A DNA stretch of 43,073 nucleotides, from positions 1-43,073 of the forward strand of contig JADHZB010000715.1 in assembly GCA_015657535.1 (NCBI GenBank). The letters are read 5' to 3'. Position 1 is the first letter of the stretch; each line of letters begins with the position of its first letter. Positions 25,590 to 37,800 of this stretch are shown in pieces. The translations under genes and the position numbers were made by a program. Origin of the DNA: Nephromyces sp. MM_2019. Its lineage: Eukaryota > Apicomplexa > Aconoidasida > Nephromycida. A model generated the notes under the pieces. That model was given only the letters and a program-made list of their open reading frames with translations. It was not told the origin of the DNA and ran no database searches.

Positions 25590-27179
25590 TCTGTATATTA
25601 AGGAAAGCACGATTATTAGTAGCTAAAGATCTTCTGACATCAGGTTTCTAGATTATGCGTTGGTCACTCTATGAATCGATCAGTAACGAATAAAAAAATG
25701 AAGAGATAAGAGGATATGGTACAGCGAGGGGGGCGTGGACGCAATGAAAGAGGAGGATTCGATATAGCTGGGGGAGTGATTTTTTTTTGGGGTAGCACAT
25801 TAATGAAAATGAAGATATATCAACAATATAGGTCCAGAAAATCTCTAAATTAATTTCCCATAATGCAATTAAACCTGTACCGGAAAAACTAATATTACCA
25901 AGGCAGGTGAAATAGTATTATTAAATTGCTAAATCCACGCATCATAGAAATAAAAGATGTCAACATTTTATCCCCTCATAGTGAAAGCAGTTTAAACTGA
26001 CCACCAGAAACTAATAGCATCGGCAGATTCAGCATCATCAAGCAAGAAAAAAATAAAAAAGAATATATTTCAGCAAACAAAACAAAAGCTTCATGTGTAT
26101 AGTTAACACACGAACAAAGCATATCTAAAAGAAGGCTTCATGGCTGATTTGAAAGCAAAGAAGACGAAGAATCACGAAGAAGATTCAACGATGCACTGAA
26201 AAACACGACTTTCAAAAAATTCCAACTCCCTCTGTTTGACACAAAATTTCAATACAAAGTAATGCTACAAAACATTTTCGAGACGACATCATCTAGTACT
26301 ATGAAATACACCAATCCCTACTCAAGCCAGTAAACGAATGCCTCGGCGAGTTGAAAAAACACATGTAAAAACAGACTGATGTAAAGCCTAAACAAACAAT
26401 CGGATGCCGCCTGAGAGCATTATCTTCGCCTTATGCCTCTAAAAGGTACCATAAACTTGATGATAAGGTTACTTGTTGGCCTATGGCTGTGCATGGCAGA
26501 CTATCACATTGGCAATACATATATATTCCCACCGCTAAAGCAAATGAAACCAAATTTTCGAAGCAGGAATGCAAAAAGAGGAATTCCACTGCAATTTTTC
26601 CAAACTTAACCACTTGCCTATGCACATCTAACGCACAAAAGCTCGGTCTTGAAAAGCTTAGTCCAGAGCATTTAAAACTGCAAGATACATACATGCCTTC
26701 ACATTGGTTGGAGCAATATTCCCTCCCAAAATAACATCTCGTAAGCAAAACGTAAAACTTTTTTCCAGAACACAGTGAATAGCACCACATGTTAACTCTG
26801 TGCATCACTACTTAACGACCAAAGCTCCTTCGGAAAAAAACCTTAACAACTGCTCTCGGCATATAGCAGACATACTCAAAATATGCGTTTGGAAAAAAAC
26901 TATTCCCTAATCATCTATGCGTGTCCAAATACCCCACGGAAGAAAACAACTGACCTATCAAATAATAGAAACAGACAAAGGAGCATACAATTTTAGAGAC
27001 TGAAATATCAAGCCTCCTCAATAAAAGTTCATTCCCGGGTATTATTGCAGCTTACATTAACAAAAGAGACGGCTGTCGCTACCACTGCCACCAGTAAGAT
27101 CAATCGCAGAGGCACAGGACAGAGCAAAAAGAGAAGAAGATAATTAGTGCCGCCTTGAGAGCAATCGTTCTAAAAGCAT

Positions 27180-27600
27180 AAGGGAAGCTCGCAAACGGGA
27201 CTGAATTCTCGCTGGATGTTGTATCGCCAGATAATCACTACAGTGCTGAGGAAAGGCAGTCGTAGAAACAGTACCGTATGCGCATAAAGCCTTGACTCAG
27301 CGTCATGTAGGAGAAGTACCGTTTGCCAGCGCAGATCATCGGCGCTCATTAGCGGCGAAGTCGGGGGTTGCCTACTTTATAGAAGCACACTAACCCAGAG
27401 ATACAAACCTCCGGGAGAAGCTGTTCTTTCTTGTAGCGTATGGGGGGGACCTGGCGGGTCGAGTTACGCAGAAGGCGAGAGGGAGTTAACGCATCACGTG
27501 ACTTTGAGCGGTGCACACTCATGTAGCACTGCGCACGCGAAGTTCATGTTATAGCGTGTGTTCACAGTGCGCGACTTGGTTGCAGGGGTTTGGGTAATAT
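27180..27600. promoter_or_regulatory. GC-rich patch at the divergent strand switch
   Basis: A local rise in G and C (for example GGGGGGGACCTGGCGGG near 27442) lies where the A/C-rich plus strand of the left-going side gives way to the T-rich right-going side. Between divergent genes this is where a two-way promoter or initiation zone would be expected. No core promoter motif was recognised, so the role is inferred from position and composition only. Confidence 0.25.
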
Positions 27601-29552
27601 GAATTCGTGCGTGATTATGAATGACATTCCTTTTTAAACCCACACGAACTGCAAATTTAAGTGCTAAAACACTTATTATTCCTCACACAGGCCTGGCTCA
27701 ATACTTCTATGCCAAATTATTAAACGAGTATGCCCCTATTTTGAAAGTACCAGAATAGATATTCCTCCAACGCTCCTGTCACTAAGAAAGCAACATGAGC
27801 TGCTGCGCAAGCATTAGCTCTTGCGCCAGGAAGCGGCTTCAGCACTAATTCCAATCGCACGACACTCTCATGGGCAGACTACCCTTCAGGCTAAATACTA
27901 AACCTAAAACATTAAAAAATGTGTTATCCTCGTATAGTCCTTAGAACAGGGAAATATTTTGGTCAATAAATTATTTGGGGAGGTCAAATACCATTTTCTT
28001 TGTTTTTTTGTGCTCTTTGCACTCACCCTGTCCCAATTTCGGATATAGCACGAAAACGGTGACTTTTTATGTGCGAGTTTTCATGCGCCTGCAGGGTGAA
28101 TAATTTTTTGCTATAAATTGAATTTTATCCTTCTCATATCTAAAATCTATGTTGTAGCCTCAACTTGAATATCTATGCGGCAGACATTTTGTAAGTGACT
28201 ATTCTGTAAAATCTCTTTTTCCTTTAGAGTTGCACAAAATAAACCAGTAAAGGCTAGTTGCGCACTTTTCAGAAAATGGGGGCATGAAAAATGAGCTTTT
28301 CGTATAGCTCTAGCTGATAAGTGTGTAGCAGAATCGTAGCCACATATGAGCTGGATATTTTATACGCCGAAAAAACCTTTAATTTACAAGTTTATAGGCC
28401 GCAAAAGCTGTTTAATGCAAAGGAAAAACTATATGAAGACTGTATTTTTCCAAATATGCTCAGTATTAAGACTGCATAAAAATTGCAGAGTGATTACGCA
28501 TTTGAATACAGTCATTACCTCTCCAAAGAAATATAACAGAGGTACATAAACCTGAGTTGAACTCGTGGCTCTGAGTGCGCCTACAAGAATTTTACATATT
28601 AGCATGCCCCTGCTCTCATCTAATCATATAGCTCTCGCTTCTTATTTCCATGAAATTAAGTAAAGGCCCTAATTGACCTTACGAATATTTTTGGGGATAG
28701 ATACGCATGCAAAGTATATGTTAATATACTCGCCTGAAAGGAATAAACAGCATGTATGTTTTGCTGAGTAGTTAAATGGTGATTTTTAGCGTCACGTCCA
28801 CACTTCCACGCTTAGCCGAGGTTAGCATCGCGGTATCCGTATAGGGTTTGTACGAATTCATGTTGACATATGTAGCTAGGTGTTTTTAACAATCAAAAGT
28901 ACCAGCGAATGCTGATGAATAACATTTCCGGGTTAGGATTCCGGTGAGTGCGGATATCAACATAGTATCCTGGTGAACGTACGTCATTAGTGCACATGTC
29001 GGCAAAGCGTCTATGATGTATTATTTAAGTGTTTCGTTATAGAATGAGCTTGTACGCACCAAAGTTAAATGTGGCCTACAGGATTTTTAAGTGCTTTTTC
29101 TCCTTCCATGTTACGCTCACGAATGCATACCTGACAGATCCAGCTTGTCTGGTATTATTGGTATCATGGCTTCGTAGGAAATATCCACCATTTAGAACTC
29201 CTGCTGGCTGACTGTGGTGTAAGCCAATCCGAGGTGACGTCTAGTATTCCATGCGCTAAACTGTAGCTAAATCAAATATTTCTTGTGCTCAAGAGCCTAT
29301 CCATTGTCTAAATCCCGATGCTAGTCCCTGATACGTTAAGGCATGCCCATTTTCCAGTGCTGCGTCCTGGTACTGAACACCTAACTTGCTTCTCGGTACC
29401 TCCAGCTGTTAAAGGCCAAGTGTAGTGTCTTTATCCTAGCAGGTGTGCGCGTCCTGCATGCAGGTCTTGCAAGCCTAGGGGGTATTGTAATTATTTTGCA
29501 TCAAAAGTATCAAGTTCCTGGATATGCACTCGCCCCATTACATTTCTCATGT

Positions 29553-29720
29553 GCTAGGATATGTATATTAATCCAACGTATTTCACACCATATAGTGGGG
29601 GGATGGATATAATACGCTAGGATACGTACGTTGATCGAATATATATCACAGTATATCATGGAGGAATGGACTTAATATGCTAGGATATATATATTAATCT
29701 AGCGTGTATCAGGGGTCCTA
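29553..29720. repeat. 63-bp imperfect tandem repeat, about 2.7 copies
   Basis: Units begin GCTAGGATATGTATATT at 29553, GCTAGGATACGTACGTT at 29616 and GCTAGGATATATATATT at 29679, spaced exactly 63 bases apart. The first two units share a TCACA..ATAT middle and a GGATGGA/GGAATGGA followed by ATAATAC/TTAATAT end; the third breaks off after about 35-40 bases. Confidence 0.8.
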
Positions 29721-31862
29721 TATAAATATCACCGTGTTACGTACTACTTAAGATTTTCGTGATTCTAAACTGGAAAAATTATTTGAGAACCTCAGTGCGC
29801 TTAAATGTTCTTTGACGGACTATCTTAATTATACTGTGTAAGTGCATTGCATAAAGGTCGGTTGCAATAATAGGCTACAGGGATAAAACCCATACAAGTT
29901 TTGTTTTAGGAAATATATTGCGCGCACATGTTGGTGGTAACGTTTAACCTAAAAAGTTCGGCTCTAAGGACTTCTAGCTATTTTTTACCAAATGCACTGT
30001 GTGAATCTACTATCGTGTGAAATAACAAGACCCCCATGGTCTATATACGATCATATGTTTCATATAGCTCAGCCTACACTTAAAATATCGATTCAAATAA
30101 GCCTTATGGTTAAGCTATTTTTATGTATCTACTTTTATGCTACTAGCCTGCTTCCCGTAGACACACCTGGTATACTGTGTATACTGGTTCCATTTAAAAG
30201 CATGATAAGCCTAGAAAGTCGTGAACAATGTGTATTTGAGTAATTTTGGCTACTGCTATTTCTGTATTGGGGTTTTGGGTGCTTACGGGTGTCCGATGCT
30301 ATATTTTTGTGGTTAGATATTCATGAGCTAATCAGCATGCGGCAGATAAAGTGATTCTGATTCTGTTCTGTCGTTAAATCAGCTTATAAATTTCTCACTC
30401 AGATATTTATATGCTCGTATACCCAACTGGAAAATTTAGGTTGCTCGAATGCATTAGCCGATACCTTAGCAACTGTAAAATATGAGTTGGTAATATGCAT
30501 TGAATATATCGACATGGTTGGATTTTATTAATATATATTTTAATCGTTTAATCAGCGTATATATAAACCATTAGAATGGCAATGGGATGAATATTAGTTA
30601 GCGGGCCTCCATTACTGCATGAGCTTGGTACCAGCATACCTTTGTGTAAAAAAATCAATATTTATTCCCAAGGGGCTCGCTTCTTTTGTATTATGTTGTG
30701 TTGTGCTCTTGTGAGCTTTTCAAGTGCGCTTTGTCATTAAAAAATGATTATAACTGCGTACGTTTTCATCGTTTATTTTTTTCTCCCTTCATTTCCATGG
30801 AGCTTGCTATGCTTTTAGTACATCTGGCTAGGAAGTTCTATCTTTTCAAATGTCTTTAACCTGCTTACAATAGAGCCCTGAAAATGAACAGTGAGACTGA
30901 ATTCTGTATTCCTGCTGTGGAGGTGCTGCATGCTGAGCCCTGTCGTGGCATTAGGAGTTTCTGAGTGCTTTTCAAATTTATAAATACTATTTATGTTGAT
31001 TCTAATGCACGCTCTAGTTCTAGCGTTGGTGTGAGTACATGTACATGAGGTGGTATTGCATGGATTTTGATTCTCAAATAAGTGGGCATTTTCATAATAG
31101 CTCTTACACAAATCGTGGGCTTACGCACCAAATTGAAGTTTATGCCTGGAATTTGGTGTGTACTAATACTTTTTTATCGCAATCGCACCGTGAAATGTAT
31201 TAATTCTATAAGTATTATGAGTTCACGACCTTATTGTCCCACTTGCTACAATATATCTCTCAGAGGAAGCCAGTGCCAGGAAAAAGCAATTTGAGAAATA
31301 GCTTGCCCCCGCGATTGCTATGCTTACGGCAAGATCTCAGCTGAAAGTACTGCATCACATGTCAACACGATTAATTTATAATGATCTACTTCGCAGCGAC
31401 CTTGTGCCAACAGCAAGCAATTTGCCACAACCAAGCAAGTTTAATTTGAAGCTACACATTGGCGCACTAAAATACATTTGGTTTCCCAACTCGAGGGGGT
31501 CATGTATATAGATAGTAAAGATATCCCGAAATCTTGCATTCATTAATAAAAGAAGCATTATGTAAGGCATAGAGGTCTCACGATAAAAAGTAATCAACAG
31601 GTACAACATTTCTCAGGGAACTACAAATTTTCCTGAGGATATACCTACTATAAAAATGGAGTCCTGTAATAGAATGGCAATGAAATATCATTTACTTATG
31701 AATTTAATTTTAAGCAGGAAGCTAAGAGAAACTGCTACAGGCTTTGTTTCTGTCCTTAAAAGTTTCCCCGTAGTTTATTACAGTTGCTACTTTTAGCAAG
31801 TAATCAAATAAACATGTACGCGGGCGCTGATTTTTGCTAGGAAGTCGCATTCAAAAACATGA

Positions 31863-34800
31863 ATGCTTTTCGCTAATGAGAAAAATCCAGTCTCGGCATT
31901 TCATGCATATTATATCATGAATACATTTCCTTATGTTGGAGTAGGAAAATTTACTAGTCACAACTTATTTTCCGAAAATACTAGAAAGCAGTCCGTTCAG
32001 GAATCCATCTTTTGCATAAATATTCTTGTAAGTAGAAGCTGTGAAGAACAATTTTCTTCCCCTACGGTTTAGATTTAACTTCAGAATGGACGAATATTCC
32101 CTTTAGATGCACAGGCCCTTCAGTCCCTCCATGCCTTTAAGAGGCAGTATTTATCCTTAGTTTGAGAAGCCTTAATTTGTCAGGAAATTACGGCGATGGA
32201 GGCAATTAAAGCTATCCTAGAGCTCTTTGAGAGCTGCAAGCCCACTGAATCAAATTTGGCTGATATTAGCACAGTTCAAGAGGTGATTCATCATCATCTA
32301 CTTCACTCAACCGTTCACATTGATTCGTTAAACATATGGGAGCTCTTCGAGGGTAGAAGCAACATCAGTCAAATAAACTTTTTTGAGTTCTGGAACGGTG
32401 AGCAGATGTTAGCACTTGTGTACTCAATGCACTTCATTGCTTGTAGGAGGCCGAAAATCAGCCTTGAGCTTTGCTTATTCTTAGACTGAGTTTTTGTCAA
32501 TTTGCGCTTAACGTCTATTGCAGCGGCATAAGTAAGAGGTTTTTTACAAGCTTTGTCTAGCATGTGTGGTCACATTTAGTTCATACTTTAGCGATTTGAG
32601 TCTAAGTAAGATGAAGAGGTGACACATACTGTGGCGATTTGAGTCTGAGGAAGATGAATATGCAGCACATATTTGCCCCATACCCTTGGGGCTTGCAGCA
32701 TGAAGCAAGTGCCTGAACTACTTGTATTTGACAGAGCCGACAACACGTGCTCGGTCCTATCAATTTGTTAGCATTAATAGCTGGATATATAATAATTGCT
32801 ATGATATTTTTTTACAAGAAAACTAACGTATTCAGGGAGAATTTCTTATCCCTGAAGAGGCAACGAACAACAAAAAACTTTGCTCCCAAATGACTAAAAA
32901 ATGAATGTTATGTAATGTCTCAGATAGATGAAATTTTCTGCGTAAAGCAGGCAAAATTTGGCAGTTTCTGACCCAGCATGGCAACTTTTAGCTGCTTGGG
33001 TACCCCCCCTTCATAGTCCTCCATGCTCACTGCACTTTCCAACGTATACTGACGCTTTGAAAAGCAATTTTTAGGGCGAGCAGACTAGTAAGAAAGCGCA
33101 TTTTTACTTTTTCCCTTAGGTATGGACAAGCTCTTTGCTCACCTGGGGGTTATTGATAACATCTACAGTGAGAAGGAGGGTGTACTAGAGCTTGTGCAAT
33201 TTAGAGATTGGGCTCTAGAGAAAGGGAACGAGAACCCGCTGAATAGAATTACACAAGCAGACCTGTTTGATGAAGTCCTCAGCAGGAGCAGACTAGCTGC
33301 AGGAGAAAAAACTCTGCAGACTCTCTGGAGCTCCTTTTTGGCAGAAATATCTGGATCTTTGCTATTTTATAAGAAGGAAACTTCTGTTATACATGTGGTA
33401 AATTTCGTACACCAGAATCTGAAGCAGAACATTCTGATGATTGAGGCTCCAACTACAAAAATGGGGGGTGGGGTTCATAGTACTATGGCGAGAAGTGGAA
33501 AAGGGGGAAAAGAAAGAGAAGATTCGATGGATGAAGCTATTATTTCTCAAAGGGATGAAGATTTCGTGAGAGAATCGAGCCTTAGAGGCAAGCTGTAGAT
33601 TTTAAAATGCCGAATTAAACCGGCGTACTTGCTTGGTAGTCCTTGTGCAACATGATATGATCAAAGTCTACAACAACTGCGATTTATGAGATGGAATTTT
33701 CTTTTTTGCTTAGCTTTTTTGAAAATTAAGCAAAAGGGGCTTCTGTGTATTCGTCTTGTGTGAGGATAATGATTCGTCTGTTTTGAAATTAAGGTTTGCT
33801 ATATGACAACTCTGATATTTTTGTATACAATTTTCTCCTTCGCTTCATCAGCTGTCCATGCAAGCTTTACACTGAATTTCTCGGCATATTTCCTGGTGTT
33901 AACTTTTGTTTGTTTGCAGGAGATAGTGATTCAGCTGCTTCTACGTGCACTCTAAGTACGAGGAAGGGTAAACTTGCCCATGGAGGTACCTTTTTAAGTA
34001 CTACAGATCTGCCACAGCGTTATACCCGTATATATTATATGAGCACCATCAGCTTTGCTTTACTTGATTTGACCTACTGTTAAATTTTTTCTGTGTCCTT
34101 ATGCATGCTCTAGGCTTATGTGCCTCTGCGATCAAAGTATTCTGTATCAGGACCAATGTGATGGTAATTCTCGTGGAATATTTTACTTTTAGTGTAAGAC
34201 ATAATAAAGAGATTTGAAGCCTCTTTTTTTGAATTTTTCTGTCTATTTTCAGTGCTAAAATCAAGCGAAACTTTATAGCTGAGCCTCTGCATAAATACAC
34301 CTGCCAAATTTGATATTTGCTGTAAAATCATCCAGTAAATTTCTTTATGTTGCCCTTTTTACTGCTTCTTTGCCAGTTTGTGTGCTTGTATAGCATAGCT
34401 CTCCTTAATCTCTAAAAGCACTTTTTCTAGGTTATTTGAATTCTTGTGTAGTTTATCTCGTCTTTTGCTATTAACCGCAGTGGCATATTTTCACGATAAA
34501 TAGACTTGGATTGCACACATTTAACCTGGAAACATATGCATATAATCGTGCTTAGATATGCCTATCAACTCGCAAAAAAATAGCCTTCATAAGAGTTCAG
34601 TATTCTCTTATCTAAGCACGCAAAAAATACTAATAAAACGGCCTTTTTTTAGAAGCTAAGATATCACAAAAAAGCAGCTTAAAAGGGCAAGCTGCCAAGA
34701 ATGGCTCTGCCTCTACTTATTGCGTATCTGAGAACGAAGTCAAAGACGTCGGTAAGCGCTCTCTGCTTTCAAAAGAATTTTATGTGAAAATTTATTTTTC

Positions 34801-37800
34801 TTGCTCTGAAATTTACACATTACGCATTTTTACAATTGCACCAGCTTCTACACACTGAGACTTCAGTAGATATGTGCACATTCACGCAGTTTTTTATATT
34901 TTATGAGGTTGATTCTAAGTGTGTGTGTTTTAATAAAGGACTTTACGATTGCTTTTGCGTACTCGCCGGGGATCTAAAACGGCGCTGTAGAAGATAGTTA
35001 TTAGTGTCTACAGCATGCTCTTAGTGTGTTGATGAGGGTGATTAGTGACTTTCGTGGTAGCACAGCAATGAGTATTGTTGGATGCTCGAAGTGGAGGTAT
35101 TGGTCTGTGTTTGTATCGGTGTGTGTGTGGGTCATTTGTGTGCGTGTGTGTGTATATATTAGCACCCATCAGCTATTAGTGTGTATCAGTGTGTGTGTGT
35201 GTCTGTGCATGTAAATTAGTGTGTATCTGCGTGAGTGTACATATTGGTGGGTATCCCTCTTTACATGTGTGAGCATATTGGTATGTATCTCTGTGTGTGT
35301 GCCTACCATGGTATGTACGCCACTATTAGTGGGGTATCTCTGCGTCTATGCACATCATTTAGTCTCTATCCCTGTGAACTCATAATTCTCTCTCTGTGCA
35401 CACCTCTTTATTTCTGCCTACTCAAAACCCTTTTTCTTCAGCATCTATGAATTCTTCGACTGACTCCACCAGTATAAATTGCTCGAGTAGTTTTCTGATA
35501 CTTTTTCAGAGTTTATACAAAGAGTTGCCAGAGATTTGCAGTTAGTTCTCAAGATGACGATGAAGAACATGAATATGAAAGGAAGCGTCATGGAAGATAA
35601 CCTAAAGCATGCTATTCAAGCACTTCCTGATATAGAGAAAGTTTTTGCGGATTTTGAAGAGAAGAATCGCCTCTTGAAAAACAAAGTTAAACATCTTCAG
35701 GATGAAGGAAGTAGTTACTCGACGAGGATTTCTGAGTTACATCAACAACTTCAGGAGAGATTGAAGCTTGTTGATGAAAAAGATATGCTCTGCATTGAGC
35801 AAGAAGAGAAGATTAGAAACCTGGAAATCATCATTTGCAATTTAAAGAAGGATTTGCAGGAAAGGCAGGTTCTGTGTGAGAATTTGCAGGGATCGTGTAG
35901 GCAGCTTCAAGACGATATCAAGAAGCAATCAAAAGAGCTCTCAAACAGGGAGGATGTCATTAGTAGCAGCCAAAAAGAGAGAAGGAATCTTTTAAGCTTG
36001 AAGAGATCGCTAGAAGAGGATCTTTCCAAAGCTAAGGCAACTATTGATGAACTGAAAGGCGAGTGCTGGAGACAGGAGGAGAAACTACAGGCTATGCAAG
36101 CGATTAGCTTGAAGGAAGCAACGCCAATAGACTCGATGAGAATGGAGCATGAAGAAAAGGGTGTTTCAACCAGCGATTTCATTGAAGAAATTGAAGGCGA
36201 AGACGAATTTGAAGATAAACTGAAAAGTAAGAAAGTTTTGCTGACGAAAAAGGATTGAAGAAAGAGCATTTATTAGAAGTTATTCCCCTTTTTAGCACGT
36301 CAACAGTATGTTTTTGTAAAAAAAAAATTTCATTTGATTTTGCTTGTATTTAACGTTTTTCTGTTTTGTTTTTGCATTTACTTGCCAGCTTTTCAACTTT
36401 AGCTGGGGGTATGTAAGTGAAAAAGAACTTAATAATAGTGTGCATGGCTCGTGCGTGTGTGTGCGTGCGTGTTTGTGCGTGCTGGTGTGTGCGTGCTGGT
36501 GTGTGCGGGCTGGTGTGTGCGGGCTGGTGTGTGCGGGCTGGTGTGTGCGGGCTGGTGTGTGCGGGCTGGTGTGTGCGGGCTGGTGTGTGCGGGCTGTGGT
36601 GTGTGCGGGCTGGTGTGTGCGGGCTGTGGTGTGTGCGGGCTGGTGTGTGCGGGCTGGTGTGTGCGGGCTGGTGTGTGCGGGCTGGTGTGTGCGGGCTGGT
36701 GTGTGTGTGCGTGTAATGGTTTATACCGGTTTGTGTGTACTGGTTTGTAGGTGCGTGTGTGTGTGGTGTTGTAGGGGTGTTTGTGTGCATACTGGTGAGT
36801 GTTTGTGTGCGTTAACTTTTTTACTTTACTATTCAGAGTATTCTCCTTCGGACGAAACAGATGCTAATAGCCAAACTTCTACTGATACTAAGCTGACGGG
36901 TACTATAGGCTCTTTGAAGAAATATTCCCTTCAATTGGTGGTATGTTGTTCTTGTTTTTTTCTACTATTATCTCGCACGCAGATTAACCTAAGTACTCAC
37001 ACGAATAAGAACAAAGATACGGACACGGATACGCACACCCATACAAAGGACTATTTTAATGGCATTTAGCTCACTAAACAGAGGGAAATTCTTTGTTTAT
37101 GCTAATGCTTCTCAAAGCACACGCAAAAGAAAGCAATTGCAGACAAAGCAGATGAAGACACACGGAAAGATGCAAGAAAAGCTCGTAAAGACATATACTA
37201 AAGTCCATCATAATGAACGCACACAAAAACTTATCGAAATACACCATCGTCATGACATATCAACATTTACTAGCAAACCCTAAAACACATCTGCATACAC
37301 CAGTGCACACGTGGCAGCAGACACCAACACTCTCCAACACACATCAACACACCTCAGCATATATACACACACACCAGCGCATGCTAACACACGAACATAC
37401 ACCAATGCACAAAAACACACACCAACACACTCCAATACAAGCCAACACACACCAACACACACACGCGCACGCCTCTTCAATTAGTATTTGGTTTTATTAA
37501 ATGCTTATTGAACTTTTGCTAGGAAATTAATCAAATTTCATTGCTGTGTACATCCACTAGTTTATATACTCCTGAATCTCTTCAAGAGCTTATGTACAAC
37601 GTATTGTATGATGTCTTGCATAATAACTTCATTCTCTTAGGAGCATGGAAAGAGGAAGCTCCAAACGAAGATTGCAAGCAATTTAAGCTCAAAGGATGGG
37701 AAAAGTGAGATTTTATATGGAAAGGCACATATTATTTTAGTTGTGTGCGAACGCTTATGAAGATAGAGTATTTTTTAGGAGAGCAGTTCAAGCCTCTAAA

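Larger units (their letters stand above)
25590..31862. other. 6 kb without a convincing gene
   Basis: Divergent region between eS26 (minus) and the coiled-coil gene (plus). Up to about 27 kb the plus strand is A/C-rich; beyond about 28 kb it is T-rich to T/G-rich. Short ORFs (for example 28346-28549, 29992-30243 and 30815-31111 minus) have no splice partners or family resemblance. The 63-bp repeat and the GC-rich patch are listed separately. Non-coding 5' exons of the coiled-coil gene could lie here. No tRNA or spliceosomal RNA was recognised. Confidence 0.45.

Noticed and set aside
27421..27480. Possible spliceosomal or SRP-type RNA in the GC-rich patch
   Set aside because: I compared it from memory with U1, U2, U4, U5 and U6 hallmark sequences and found no match on either strand.
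30815..31111. 98-codon minus-strand frame
   Set aside because: Runs against the T-rich (right-going) skew of its surroundings, is partly CA-repeat derived, and has no splice partners.
32398..32489. Read-through of exon 32184 to a stop at 32489
   Set aside because: The donor AACG/GTGAGC at 32398 joins exon 33120 in matching phase and completes an EF-hand-like segment, so the extension is probably intron.
36344..37069. Long Cys/Val/Gly-rich open frames on the plus strand, and a His/Thr-rich one on the minus strand
   Set aside because: They are translations of the 14-bp minisatellite and GT tract in all frames; the only real coding part here is the small exon 36837-36899.
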